A DNA stretch of 64,000 nucleotides from Acidiferrobacterales bacterium (GTDB lineage Bacteria > Pseudomonadota > Gammaproteobacteria > Arenicellales > JAJDZL01). The notes beneath the pieces are model-generated. The model was not told the DNA's origin, ran no database searches, and saw nothing but the letters and a program-made list of their open reading frames with translations. The stretch spans positions 57,560 to 121,559 of the forward strand of contig JAPPIB010000050.1 in assembly GCA_028820695.1 (NCBI GenBank). Reading direction: 5' to 3'. Within the stretch, counting starts at the first letter, position 1; each line of letters begins with the position of its first letter. Both the position numbers and the translations under genes were made by a program. Shown piece by piece: positions 45,106-54,301 of the stretch.

Positions 45106-46490
45106 TGGAATGACTCTGTTCGGTCGATGCCGTGCACTTCAAGATCCTTCAGTCGGTCGATGATCTCGTCATCACGACTTTCTTCATTGGCGGCCTCTGC
45201 GGCGAACTGCAAATCCATCACTGCCTTACCGATCCGGTCAAGATATGCCTGATCATCCTCGCCACTTCTCGCTGGCAGGGCCAGGACCGTGTCCTGGCCA
45301 TAGGTCTTTACGAAGTTGCCGCCCGATCTGGTCGGCTGCGGCGGGTTGATTTGGTCGGCCAGTGCGCGAACCTGTTTACGTATGCGCCTGCGGTAAAGGG
45401 CGATACCCCGATCCGTCGGCATCAGGTTCTCACCCTTGTGGGTCGAAATGCCGCCCATCCCTTCAACCGCCTCTGAATCCGCCGGAAAGCGTTTCTTGTC
45501 CTCCAGGCTACGATCAATCACTTCGCCTTGCTCGATCATCTCGTAACCTTCCCTGGTGTTGTATTGATGCGGGTCCCAGCGACTGCCGAAATTCGCCCAC
45601 GCGTAGACGATCGAGTTCTCGTCATCAACCGGTACAACCCACCGGGTGAAGCAGGAACGGCCGAAATAAATCTGCTTTTTACCATCTGCGGCAAAGGCTG
45701 AACCGGCTTGTGTAAAATTCGGGAGAATCAACTCATTGACCCGAACCCATACATTGTCACCAACGCGGCGGGTTGCAGAGCCCAGGAAGTGGTTTTCGTG
45801 CCGCTCGTAGAATTGCAGCACACCCTCAGCTTTCATGCCTTCCGAAAACTGTGGGTGACTGTTTCGGCTGTGAAGGTAGGTGGTGTGAGTCGGGTCGAGA
45901 ATTGCGTCCAGAATCTGAATCCAGTTGCACCTGTACGGAGCCTTGTAGACTGCGCTGGTCATGTCCTCGTAAAGGCATGCGTCATATATCGGGAAATCAG
46001 GCTGATCGTCAGGCGGTCCCATATAGGCGAAAATCAATCCGCGGTATTCGATAACGGGATAGGCGCCAAGCCGCGCAGTCTTGCGCAGCATGTCAGCAGT
46101 CTTGGAGCTCTCAGCCGGCATCTCCAGGATCTCACCATCAGGCGCGAACAGCCATCCGTGATAACAGCATCGGATTCCATTGTCCTCGCATTTGCCGTAT
46201 TCCAGCGACGCGCGCCGGTGAAGACAATGTTTGTGTACCAGTCCGATCCTGTCCCGCTGCTCTCCGTAGCGAAACAAAACCAGATCTTCGCCGAGAATCC
46301 TGATCGCTTCAGGCAACTCACCCAACTCTTCGGTGGTATAGACAGGATGCCAGAATCGGCGGTAATATTCACCGGCAGGTGTTCCGGGCCCAATTCTCGC
46401 GATTTCCTCATCTGCCGCAGCCGGCTGCGACTGCGCGTATCCACTGAATCTGCCATCCATGACCTGCGGTCGAACGTCCTTCTTGAACAT
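45102..46490 (-). CDS. Rieske oxygenase, phthalate/LigXa-like
   Basis: A 462 aa oxygenase component. The Rieske cluster is bound by CLHRRA (residues about 89-94) and CCYHGW (about 107-112). The mononuclear iron site is LDPTHTTYLH, matching D-x2-H-x4-H. The N-terminal YRRFWHPVYTTEELGE and RILGEDLVLFRYG segments are typical of the one-component oxygenase group that includes phthalate 4,5-dioxygenase and LigXa, which hydroxylate or demethylate aromatic acids. No reductase gene is adjacent. It is co-transcribed with the downstream dehydrogenase. Confidence 0.88.
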   Translation of the reverse strand: MFKKDVRPQVMDGRFSGYAQSQPAAADEEIARIGPGTPAGEYYRRFWHPVYTTEELGELPEAIRILGEDLVLFRYGEQRDRIGLVHKHCLHRRASLEYGKCEDNGIRCCYHGWLFAPDGEILEMPAESSKTADMLRKTARLGAYPVIEYRGLIFAYMGPPDDQPDFPIYDACLYEDMTSAVYKAPYRCNWIQILDAILDPTHTTYLHSRNSHPQFSEGMKAEGVLQFYERHENHFLGSATRRVGDNVWVRVNELILPNFTQAGSAFAADGKKQIYFGRSCFTRWVVPVDDENSIVYAWANFGSRWDPHQYNTREGYEMIEQGEVIDRSLEDKKRFPADSEAVEGMGGISTHKGENLMPTDRGIALYRRRIRKQVRALADQINPPQPTRSGGNFVKTYGQDTVLALPARSGEDDQAYLDRIGKAVMDLQFAAEAANEESRDDEIIDRLKDLEVHGIDRTESFQ

Positions 46491-46643
46491 AGTCGTTATC
46501 CTTTTGGGTTGAAGTATCTATCGGTAAAGCACTAAACAATTCTCGGTGGGAACGTCACTATCCGTCTATCCCCACCAATCTATCACCTCCATTTGGGAGT
46601 ACGAGAGGCTGGTTGATCGAATTGACACTCTGATCAAACCGAC

Positions 46644-47657
46644 TCAATCCAGTAATTCGCGAATTGCCAGGTCCAGGTAATCATGAAATTCAGGGTCGTT
46701 ACCCGGTGAGGCGACGCAATGCCCCCACGGAGATTCGTAAATTCGAAGCTCTCCGTTCGGAATGTGTTCGATTTCGAGCTGGTTATCCTCCGGACGAAAA
46801 TACAGATCATTGTCACATGCAATGATGATCGTCTTTGCCTTGATTCCATTCAGTGCCGCAACGAAATCGCCACCGTAAGCGGGTTGCGAGCTGATGTCGC
46901 CATTCTGCCAGGTCTTGAGCTTGCACAGCAGATCGTTGGCATCCCAATCTAAGTGGTCACGCTCCCAATCCTGCAGCAATTCCTCCGCAGTCGCAAACCC
47001 CTTGAGTTCAAACATTCGGTTTCGGTAGAAGGTCTGTGAAAAAGCCCAGCCGGCATAGACCCGACCGAACGCCTTGAGACCCTTGACCGGTGGTGTGGTG
47101 TATTTACCCTCATCATAGACCGCATCAGCAGTGAGTGCCGACTTGACACCTTCGAGAAATACGATGTTGTGTTCGGAAGTTCTCGCCGAACCGCAAAAAG
47201 GAAGTATCGCGCTGACAAAATCGGGAAACTGCGCGCCCCACTGAAACGCCTGGCATCCGGCCATTGACCAACCTGCAACCAAGGCGATCCTGTTTACGCC
47301 CAGTTCTTCGGTAAGCAGACGGTGCTGTGCACGTACATTGTCATATAACGTCACCTGGGGAAATCTCGCCGCATCGAATGGTGGTGGAGTGTTGCTGGGA
47401 GACGATGAGATTCCGTTGCCGAACATGTTTACTGACACCACGAAATGTCGCGCAGGGTCAATCGCCCGTCCGGGTCCGAAAAAGCCCTCGTTGCGTATGT
47501 GCGTTCCAGTGTAGAACGTAGGCAACAATATCACGTTGTCTCGGTCTTGATTGAGCTTTCCGTAAGTCTTGTAAGCGAGCAACGCGTTCGGCAGTACTGC
47601 ACCAGACTGGAGTTCGAAACTGCCGAGAGAAAAACTTTCGTGGCCTGTGGTCATCAT
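46644..47657 (-). CDS. MetX-like alpha/beta hydrolase
   Basis: A 337 aa protein of the homoserine acetyltransferase-like branch of alpha/beta hydrolases. The nucleophile elbow is VAGWSMAGCQAFQW, the Asp lies in IACDNDLYF and the His in SPWGHCVASPG. Length and the N-terminal AYKTYGKLN are as in MetX, but the residues around the nucleophile differ from true acyltransferases, and the catabolic context makes hydrolysis of an ester or amide equally likely. A GTG directly before the ATG is an alternative start. It lies between the oxygenase and ABC genes. Confidence 0.82.
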   Translation of the reverse strand: MMTTGHESFSLGSFELQSGAVLPNALLAYKTYGKLNQDRDNVILLPTFYTGTHIRNEGFFGPGRAIDPARHFVVSVNMFGNGISSSPSNTPPPFDAARFPQVTLYDNVRAQHRLLTEELGVNRIALVAGWSMAGCQAFQWGAQFPDFVSAILPFCGSARTSEHNIVFLEGVKSALTADAVYDEGKYTTPPVKGLKAFGRVYAGWAFSQTFYRNRMFELKGFATAEELLQDWERDHLDWDANDLLCKLKTWQNGDISSQPAYGGDFVAALNGIKAKTIIIACDNDLYFRPEDNQLEIEHIPNGELRIYESPWGHCVASPGNDPEFHDYLDLAIRELLD

Positions 47658-47695
47658 CACTCGTTCAAGTCATCTTGTCTGGCGGAAAACTCGGG

Positions 47696-48514
47696 TTATT
47701 GTTCCACATCGCTGGCTTCCTCTCGCATCATATGCAGAATTTTTCGTTCAATCTCGTAATAACCCGGTGTCTCGAACAATTCTTCCTTGCTGGGAATCCT
47801 GCGTCCCTGCTTGAACTCCATGGTCAATATCTCACGGATTCGACCAGGGTGTCTTGACATGAAAACGATTCGATCAGCGAGAAACAATGCCTCCGAAATA
47901 TCGTGAGTGACCAACACGACCGTCATCTGTGATTCATCAATGATGTCCAGTATCAATTCCTGCATATGCCAGCGCGTCTCCGCGTCCAGTGCGCCGAAAG
48001 GTTCATCCATAAGCGAAATTTCCGGTGAGTTGGCCAGCATCCGCGCGATCGCGACGCGTTGCTTCATACCACCAGACAGCTGTTTTGGATATGCCTTGCG
48101 AAACCGCTCCAACTTGACTTTTTTGATGAAGAAATCCACCCGTTCGCGTCGTTCAACCGGGTTCACCTTGTTCAGACGCAATCCATATTCCACATTTTCT
48201 TCGACCGTCAGCCACGGAAATGAAGTGTAACTCTGAAAGACCATGCCGCGTTCCTGACTGGGACCGGCAATCTCCTTGCCGTTGAAGCTGAGGGCTCCGG
48301 AGGTTGGATCGACAAGCCCGGCCATCATATGCAAGACTGTTGTCTTGCCGCAGCCGGACGGGCCCAGCAATACGCAAACCTCGTTGTCAAAAACTTCCAT
48401 GGATATGTCCTTCACCGCCACAACCGGCTCGGCGCGCTTGAGCATGTATTGTTTCGACACATGCTCAAGCACCAAGTTGCTGCGGTGCACCTGTTCCAGG
48501 TAACCGGTACCCAT
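47696..48514 (-). CDS. NMT1/Tau-type ABC importer ATPase
   Basis: A 272 aa ATPase of the nitrate/sulfonate/taurine group. Walker A is LLGPSGCGKTT, the signature LSGGMKQRVAIAR, Walker B ISLMDEPFGALD, and LVTHDISEALFLADR follows. It energises import by the permease and binding protein encoded just upstream in the same operon. I use ATG 48514; a TTG three codons upstream is possible. Confidence 0.93.
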   Translation of the reverse strand: MGTGYLEQVHRSNLVLEHVSKQYMLKRAEPVVAVKDISMEVFDNEVCVLLGPSGCGKTTVLHMMAGLVDPTSGALSFNGKEIAGPSQERGMVFQSYTSFPWLTVEENVEYGLRLNKVNPVERRERVDFFIKKVKLERFRKAYPKQLSGGMKQRVAIARMLANSPEISLMDEPFGALDAETRWHMQELILDIIDESQMTVVLVTHDISEALFLADRIVFMSRHPGRIREILTMEFKQGRRIPSKEELFETPGYYEIERKILHMMREEASDVEQ

Positions 48515-48571
48515 AGTAGTCAATGAAAAGAGTGCTGCACGGGCGTTAATACACTCCGCGCAGCAGGTTTT

Positions 48572-49624
48572 CTAGCCTCTGTAGCCTGAATCATAGAGCT
48601 CCTTGAGCAGGTCGCAGTTTACGCCCTTCTCAACAGGATTCCGACTCTCGAGAAAGCCGAACTTGAGCCACCAGTCAGACATGAGTTCGTAGTGAGCGCT
48701 CATCTGACCGTTGGTTTGGTTGAACGGAGGATTACCGGGAGCCGAACCACAGAAACGTGCCGCTTCAAGGAAGTCATAAATGTAGAGTCCGCCGTCAAGT
48801 CCGGTTCCATCCTTACCGATGACCAGTTCAACGTCCTCGATGCTCATCTTCATTCCTTTCGCAATAATTTCGTTGCCTTGTGTTGGATTTTCTTTCCACC
48901 AGGCAATCGCATCGTACAGTGCCCGCATGGTATCCAATGCGACATCGTGACGTTCTTCGATGAATTTGGCGTTCATGTAAAGGCCGTCGGCAATGACCGC
49001 TTGAGAGGTCCAGTAATCTTCTCGCGATTGAGACAGTACCTTGGAACCCTCAAGAGCCTTGAGCACGTTGCTGCCGTATGGTTCCCAGAACTCAGATGCG
49101 GCAACATCTCCGCCGATCATGGCGGCAAATGCATCATCCGCGATAATATTGGAATATTCAACCGAATCAAAAGGAAATCCGTTTCGTTCCAGCCACATGG
49201 CAACATAAATCTGTGCCAGTCCGCCTTCAACCACGGCTACTTTCTTTCCCTTGAGATCTGCCGGACCTTCGATACCCGGTGCGACCACGATCTTGTCAGT
49301 TCCATACGACAAGTTCGCAAAAGCAACCAGTTTCAGCGGCATGTTGCGTTCAGCCGCGATCGGAGAAAACTCAACCGTGCTCGAGACCACATCCATCCTG
49401 TCAGCGGTCACGAGGTTATAGCTTTCGTACGGGTCTTCGATAGTCTGGTATTGGATATCGAGATTCGGCGCGAGATTCTTGTCCCGGGCGATGAACCAAA
49501 AGCCGTAACCCGGCCATGTAAAACCGGAGATCTTGACCTCTTCGGCCGCATTGGCCGGCAGGGCGAAAGTCAGCAAGCTCGCGCATGCGAGTATTAATGT
49601 AGCGATTGATTTTTTTGTTGTCAT
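48572..49624 (-). CDS. NMT1/TauA-like substrate-binding protein
   Basis: A 350 aa periplasmic binding protein with a Sec signal peptide (TLILACASLLTFALPANA, then AEE). The mature part has the NMT1/SsuA fold: VKISGFTWPGYGFWFIARDK, then the DLKGKKVAVVEGG hinge segment. Ligands of this group include sulfonates, thiamine-precursor-like pyrimidines, nitrate, aromatic acids and amines, so it does not fix the substrate. It lies between permease and ATPase in the operon. Confidence 0.9.
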   Translation of the reverse strand: MTTKKSIATLILACASLLTFALPANAAEEVKISGFTWPGYGFWFIARDKNLAPNLDIQYQTIEDPYESYNLVTADRMDVVSSTVEFSPIAAERNMPLKLVAFANLSYGTDKIVVAPGIEGPADLKGKKVAVVEGGLAQIYVAMWLERNGFPFDSVEYSNIIADDAFAAMIGGDVAASEFWEPYGSNVLKALEGSKVLSQSREDYWTSQAVIADGLYMNAKFIEERHDVALDTMRALYDAIAWWKENPTQGNEIIAKGMKMSIEDVELVIGKDGTGLDGGLYIYDFLEAARFCGSAPGNPPFNQTNGQMSAHYELMSDWWLKFGFLESRNPVEKGVNCDLLKELYDSGYRG

Positions 49625-49733
49625 TTCTCATGTACCTCCAACTTCAAAATCGGGTGAAAAAGTATTGACAGTTAAGATTGGTCTGCATTGATGTCAGACC
49701 GGAAAAATTGTGTCGGTTGGCTTTGACATCGCG

Positions 49734-50564
49734 TCAATTACCATCAAGATACGGGAACAGCATACGTCGCAGGCGGCGCAACAGAATATCGAAAACCAAT
49801 CCGAGCAAGCCGATCGTGATGATGCCAGCCATGATCTCGTCGATGTGCACGAATCGCTTGGCGCGCATCATCATTGCGCCAATGCCGGACTCCGCAGCGA
49901 CAATTTCGGCAATGACCAGATAGGTCCAGCTTACCGCGAGCATCTGACGCATGGCGGTCAGTATGTCCGGTAACATTGCCGGTACAACCACAGTCAGCAG
50001 CACTTGTTTGCGGTTGCCTCCCAGAGTCAGGGCCGAATTGACAAAATCGGCGGGTACGGACTTGGCATAGTCCATGATGAGTGTGATCAGGAACCACACC
50101 ACACCGAGAAACAGCAAAGCCAGTTTCTGTTCTTCGCCCGCGCCAAGCCACATCAGCAGCAGGGGAATGAATGAGGGCGCCGGAAGATAGCGGAACGCCG
50201 AAACCAACGGGTTGAAGAATGCCTCGACTCTGCGAAACGTACCCATCATGATGCCCAGCGGGATTGCAAACAGACAAGCCAACGCAAAACTGGCTACGAT
50301 CCGGAACAGGCTCATCCCGACGTCGTGCAGGTAGTTCTTGACCGTAAACAACTCGATGAAACTCGCGAGAACTGTGAACGGACCCGGCAACAGGACCGCA
50401 TTGGTCACTTTCAACAGGACTGCGAGTTCCCAAATTCCAAAAAAGACAAACCACGCGGCCAATCCCAAACGTATGGTGCTGACCAGCGAAATCGCCCGGT
50501 TGAACTCGAAGAGTCGAGACTTGCGACCGCTTATCCTTGCCGGTGCGGACTGCACGTTGCTCAT
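49734..50564 (-). CDS. NMT1/Tau-type ABC importer permease
   Basis: A 276 aa inner-membrane permease with about six helices. The first is LGLAAWFVFFGIWELAVLL, and the cytoplasmic coupling region is QMLAVSWTYLVIAEIVAAESGIGAMM, given here only in its central part, as in SsuC/TauC. About 110 bases separate its stop from the binding protein gene; a 6-bp hairpin (49680-49700) lies there. It is the first transport gene after the glutamine-synthetase-like gene. Confidence 0.92.
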   Translation of the reverse strand: MSNVQSAPARISGRKSRLFEFNRAISLVSTIRLGLAAWFVFFGIWELAVLLKVTNAVLLPGPFTVLASFIELFTVKNYLHDVGMSLFRIVASFALACLFAIPLGIMMGTFRRVEAFFNPLVSAFRYLPAPSFIPLLLMWLGAGEEQKLALLFLGVVWFLITLIMDYAKSVPADFVNSALTLGGNRKQVLLTVVVPAMLPDILTAMRQMLAVSWTYLVIAEIVAAESGIGAMMMRAKRFVHIDEIMAGIITIGLLGLVFDILLRRLRRMLFPYLDGN

Positions 50565-50622
50565 ACTGGATCACTCATGTCGGTTCGCAGTGGTCGAAAA
50601 CACTCAACCTGGTTTTTGTTGG

Positions 50623-52038
50623 TTAATACAGTCTCAGGTACTCCTGAACTTCCCAATCAGTAACTGACTGGTGGTACCGCTCCCATTCGTCGACTTTATA
50701 AGCGATATAGGACTGGCGCATACCTTCGCCCATGACTTCCTGTGCGAGTTCGTCTGTGGCCAGCGCCGCGGTGGCGGCACTGAGATTTCGCGGCAGCCGG
50801 CGGATTCCGGCTTGCTTGAATTCGGCGTCGGTCATCTGATACAAGTCGCGGTCAGTTGCCGGACCGGGGTCGATCTTGTTGACGATGCCTTTCACTGCTG
50901 CTTTCAGTGTCATCGCAAGACCCAGATAGACATTCATGCACATGTCGGCAGCACGGTTCTCGATGCAGTAGCGACTCTGTGGCAGACGAAACTGGGCCGA
51001 CCGGTTGTTGTGACCGTAGGTGATATTGGTCGGTGCCCAGGTTACTGTTCCGCCTTCAAATCCACCGACCCGCGGTACCAGCCCGTTATAGGAATTCACT
51101 GTCGGGCAGGTAATGGCAGTAAGCGCGTCCGCATGCGTCATCAGGCCCCCGACTGCGTGAAGCGCTTCATCCGACCAGCCGGACCCATCCGAGCCGAAGA
51201 TATTTTTTTCCGGAGCGTCCACCGACAGCATTGAGAAATTGATGTGTGCGCCTGAGCGCCAATCACCGGTGGTCGGCTTGGGCATGAAAGTGATGAACAT
51301 GCCATGCTTCTTTGCGACTTCCTTGAGCAGAATCCGCAAGAACACCAGCCGGTCTGCCATTTCCAGAGGATGGGTGTAGTGAAAGTCAAGCTCAAACTGC
51401 GAATAGGCACCTTCTGCCACGACGTCATGCAGATTCCAGCCGAGACCCTCGAGAATGTCGATCATGTCCCTGAAGAAAAACATGGAGTCGAGCGAGTACT
51501 CGACATCGTAGCCAAATGCCTGTCGGCGCGGTCTGACACCATTCAGGGGGTCGTTGTCGATCGCTTTGACCGGATTGCCATCGTTGTCGTAACGCATCGC
51601 GATGAATTCCGGTTCGATACCAGCCATGCCCAAAAAGCCGGCTTGGGCGCCATCGCGAATCGCTCGCTTCAATGCCTGACGCGGACAATGATCGTAGGGT
51701 TTGCCTTCCCAGAAAAGATCGGCAAATATGATCGCCATGCTTTTGTCCCACGGACACACATATACCGCATCAAGATCCGGCACCATGATCTGGTCGGAAT
51801 CCGCCGGTGTCAGTTCGGGAACATACGAGATGGAATGTACCGCGAACTGCGGTCCCTTGCCTTTGCACAGCAATTCAAAGTCACTCATCGGCACGGGCTT
51901 GGTTTTCGGAATGCCGAAAAGGTCAATCCAGCTCGACAGAACGTACTTGACTCCTTCGGCTTCAAGCTGTTTGCGTACCGCAGCGATACGCTCGTCTGAG
52001 GGCAGGGCGTCGGCAAAGTTTTCAATATAGGGATTCAT
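50623..52038 (-). CDS. Glutamine synthetase-like gamma-glutamyl ligase
   Basis: A 471 aa member of the glutamine synthetase superfamily. VLSSWIDLFGIPKTKPVP is the beta-grasp start, GIEPEF and SQFELDF hold metal-binding Glu residues (SQFE where GQFE is usual), and GAHINFSM and the Arg-rich QFRLPQSRYCIENR are in the C-terminal domain. The form FMPKPTTGDW resembles the GlnT / gamma-glutamylmethylamide synthetase group more than housekeeping GlnA. I infer ligation of glutamate to an organic amine, matching the oxygenases and importer around it. The Lrp-type regulator gene lies 43 bases upstream on the same strand. Confidence 0.85.
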   Translation of the reverse strand: MNPYIENFADALPSDERIAAVRKQLEAEGVKYVLSSWIDLFGIPKTKPVPMSDFELLCKGKGPQFAVHSISYVPELTPADSDQIMVPDLDAVYVCPWDKSMAIIFADLFWEGKPYDHCPRQALKRAIRDGAQAGFLGMAGIEPEFIAMRYDNDGNPVKAIDNDPLNGVRPRRQAFGYDVEYSLDSMFFFRDMIDILEGLGWNLHDVVAEGAYSQFELDFHYTHPLEMADRLVFLRILLKEVAKKHGMFITFMPKPTTGDWRSGAHINFSMLSVDAPEKNIFGSDGSGWSDEALHAVGGLMTHADALTAITCPTVNSYNGLVPRVGGFEGGTVTWAPTNITYGHNNRSAQFRLPQSRYCIENRAADMCMNVYLGLAMTLKAAVKGIVNKIDPGPATDRDLYQMTDAEFKQAGIRRLPRNLSAATAALATDELAQEVMGEGMRQSYIAYKVDEWERYHQSVTDWEVQEYLRLY

Positions 52039-52081
52039 CAGCTATTCTCCTTGCATAGGCGCTGGTTGGCTTTTTTAGGGT

Positions 52082-52594
52082 TCAACTCCACTCGTACTTG
52101 AGTAGGAACTGGTTCTTGAAATTCTTCAGTCCCGACATGACCTCACTCGATGCGATGTCGGGTTGGACATGAATTTCCGTTTCCAGAAAATCGTGAAAAC
52201 TGCACATACTGTTGGTGACTACTTCGACCAAAAGGTCGAAACGTCCGGTTACCCATAGAATGTAGACAACATCGGGTGATTCACCGATTCGTTTGGCAAC
52301 TTGGTCAACCGAGTGATTGGCTGCGACTCTTACGCCGATGATTGCATCTGCCTGGTAGCGTACCACGGTCGGGTCGACCAGCGCCACAATCCGAAGAGCT
52401 CCGGCGTTTTTCATCGACTGCACCCGATTGCGCACCGTACCCTCCGACACGCCCAGTGTTGTAGCAATCTCCCGGTACGGACGACGTCCGTCATTTTGAA
52501 GCATCTTGACGATCTCGCGGTTGAGGTCGTCCTCAATCGCTGCTATACCGTTCAACTTCTGATTTGCAGGTGACCGCGACTCAGTCTTGATCAT
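52082..52594 (-). CDS. Lrp/AsnC-family transcriptional regulator
   Basis: A 170 aa regulator with an N-terminal helix-turn-helix (REIATTLGVSEGTVRNRVQ, about residues 42-60) and a C-terminal RAM ligand-binding domain (VVYILWVTGRFDLLVEV). Such proteins respond to amino acids or related molecules. Being first in the leftward operon and divergent from the second Rieske gene, it probably controls both. Two near-identical 12-13 base repeats sit just upstream (52603-52657). The first 15 residues form an extra polar extension. Confidence 0.92.
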   Translation of the reverse strand: MIKTESRSPANQKLNGIAAIEDDLNREIVKMLQNDGRRPYREIATTLGVSEGTVRNRVQSMKNAGALRIVALVDPTVVRYQADAIIGVRVAANHSVDQVAKRIGESPDVVYILWVTGRFDLLVEVVTNSMCSFHDFLETEIHVQPDIASSEVMSGLKNFKNQFLLKYEWS

Positions 52595-52602
52595 TGTGAA
52601 TT

Positions 52603-52657
52603 CATCAAAATACTGTTTATTATTTGTTGAATAGTGAATATACTACATCAAATACTG
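52603..52657. promoter_or_regulatory. Direct repeats upstream of the Lrp-type gene
   Basis: CATCAAAATACTG (52603-52615) and CATCAAATACTG (52646-52657) lie 43 bases apart, about four helical turns, within AT-rich DNA between the regulator and the divergent Rieske gene. The spacing and place suit binding sites for an oligomeric Lrp-type protein. This is inference from position only. Confidence 0.4.
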
Positions 52658-52738
52658 CGAAACGATGAATTTTTTTGCAATACAAGTTGCGAATACAGAA
52701 ATCGTCGATGGTTTGATATTGGCTCATAAAGGCATTTG

Positions 52739-53878
52739 ATGAATTTCGACATCACGTTGCTGGAACACTTCGAAAGGACCGGGAAAACGCTCCACGGCCT
52801 GCCTGGCGCAGCCTACACAGATGATCGATTTTTCCATCTTGAGCTGAGCCGGATTTTCGCACGGGAGTGGGTATTCGCAGGTTTTGCCCACGGGATGGAA
52901 AAGGTGGGCGATGTCCGACCGATCGAGGTGGGGGGATTTCCGCTGTTCCTGCTACGCGCAGAGGATGGGAATATTGCCGCCTATCACAATGTTTGCCGAC
53001 ATCGGAATACGCAACTGGTGGGTTCTGACTGCAATACCGGCCGGCAGATTCGATGTCCATATCACCACTGGAGCTATGATCTTTGCGGAGCGCTGAAAAG
53101 CGCCCCTTATTTTGGCGGTCGCACCCGCGAGCTGCCCGTTGACTTTCGTTTTGAGGAATATGGATTGCTGCCGGTGCACTGTCAGGTCTGGCATGATTGG
53201 ATATTTGTCAAACTGGCTTCAAGTCCGTTGCCGTTTGAGGACTTTCTGGCTCCGATCAAGAATCAGTTGGGGTTGACCGATGTCTCTGAGTTCGAGCCGG
53301 TGACGACGATAGACATGGGTGTCGTTGATTGCAACTGGAAGTCATTGATGGAAAACTACATCGAGCCATACCATGTCCAGTTTGTACACAAGGACACGAC
53401 TGACCAGCCGCTGACCGGGCACTACACGGTGGTCGACAGGCACTGCCTTGGCAGTGCATTTGATTCGGAAGAGTCAGATGTGACTCGGGTGCGCGAGGGC
53501 ACCTTGGGTGTGACTTCGCACTATCTGACGCTGTTCCCGAACTTCGTTCTGGGCACATACCAACCGGATCAATTGGGGGTGCATATCAATACACCGCTCA
53601 GTGTCTCGACCACCCGACAGAGCCGGGTGATTTACATTCACAGGGAATCGCAGTATAGTGATAATCAAATCAAGCAGCTGGAGGATCTTTGGTACAAGGT
53701 GCACCTGGAAGACCATGAGATGTGCGAGCGAATGCAGCTCGGACGCCGGTCTCCGGTTGCCAGTACTGGCGGGGTGCTCTCACCGCACTGGGAAAACAGC
53801 GTACGCAAGTTTCAGGAACTAGTAGTCCGATCAGTTGCACCCGCACTCGCAAATACTGACAAAGGAGGTAATCCATGA
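52739..53878 (+). CDS. Rieske oxygenase, quaternary-amine-type
   Basis: A 379 aa oxygenase. Rieske ligands are in CRHRNTQ (about 86-92) and CPYHHWSYD (about 106-114). The catalytic iron site is ENYIEPYHVQFVH, N-x2-E-x2-H-x4-H form. The overall pattern (REWVFAGFAHGMEKVGD, HNVCRHR, GLLPVHCQVWHDWIFV) resembles the group with glycine betaine, carnitine and stachydrine oxygenases, although aromatic substrates are not excluded. No reductase gene is adjacent. It is divergent from the Lrp-type regulator and overlaps the glyoxalase gene by 4 bases. Confidence 0.87.
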   Translation: MNFDITLLEHFERTGKTLHGLPGAAYTDDRFFHLELSRIFAREWVFAGFAHGMEKVGDVRPIEVGGFPLFLLRAEDGNIAAYHNVCRHRNTQLVGSDCNTGRQIRCPYHHWSYDLCGALKSAPYFGGRTRELPVDFRFEEYGLLPVHCQVWHDWIFVKLASSPLPFEDFLAPIKNQLGLTDVSEFEPVTTIDMGVVDCNWKSLMENYIEPYHVQFVHKDTTDQPLTGHYTVVDRHCLGSAFDSEESDVTRVREGTLGVTSHYLTLFPNFVLGTYQPDQLGVHINTPLSVSTTRQSRVIYIHRESQYSDNQIKQLEDLWYKVHLEDHEMCERMQLGRRSPVASTGGVLSPHWENSVRKFQELVVRSVAPALANTDKGGNP

Positions 53879-54288
53879 GTGAGCCAAAACCTGACTTTCG
53901 ACTTGACCACACCATGATCCGCGTATTCGATCAGGAAAAAACACTGGATTTCTATACCCGCATCCTTGGCATGAAAATCCTGCGGCAGAACGAGTATCCG
54001 GAAGGTCGGTTTACCAACACCTTCATCGGATATCAGGGCGAGGACGAGGGAACAACGATCGAAATGACCTACAACTGGGATCAGCAAGAGCCGTACGACA
54101 TGGGCGATGCCTGGGGGCATCTGGCGCTCAAGGTTTCCGATGTCTATGCGACTGCGAATTATCTCAAGTCACAGGGTGTAGAATTTGTGCGCGAGCCGGG
54201 CCCGATGAAGGGCGGTACCCGCGTGATCGCATTCATCAAGGATCCCAACGGCTACAAGATCGAGTTGAACGAACCCATCGGCGGATGA
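53875..54288 (+). CDS. gloA: Glyoxalase I-like lyase
   Basis: A 137 aa vicinal-oxygen-chelate protein matching lactoylglutathione lyase. Metal ligands are His in RLDHTMIRV, Glu in TTIEMTYNW, His in WGHLALKV and Glu in YKIELNEP. GloA isomerises the glutathione hemithioacetal of methylglyoxal. A strong AAAGGAGG lies 9 bases before the ATG, inside the end of the Rieske gene. The coupling suggests either protection from a reactive aldehyde made by the oxygenase or a specialised pathway step. Confidence 0.92.
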   Translation: MSEPKPDFRLDHTMIRVFDQEKTLDFYTRILGMKILRQNEYPEGRFTNTFIGYQGEDEGTTIEMTYNWDQQEPYDMGDAWGHLALKVSDVYATANYLKSQGVEFVREPGPMKGGTRVIAFIKDPNGYKIELNEPIGG

Positions 54289-54301
54289 AGCGCTGTGTCG
54301 G

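Noticed and set aside
49680-49700. A 6-bp hairpin between permease and binding-protein genes
   Set aside because: The stem is short, the loop is 9 bases and no T-run follows on the coding strand; it is within what chance would give.
49744-50574. A 276-codon minus-strand frame in another phase over the ABC permease
   Set aside because: It is a shadow of the permease gene; the translation is rich in His, Arg and Cys without hydrophobic helices, while the other frame gives a clear permease.
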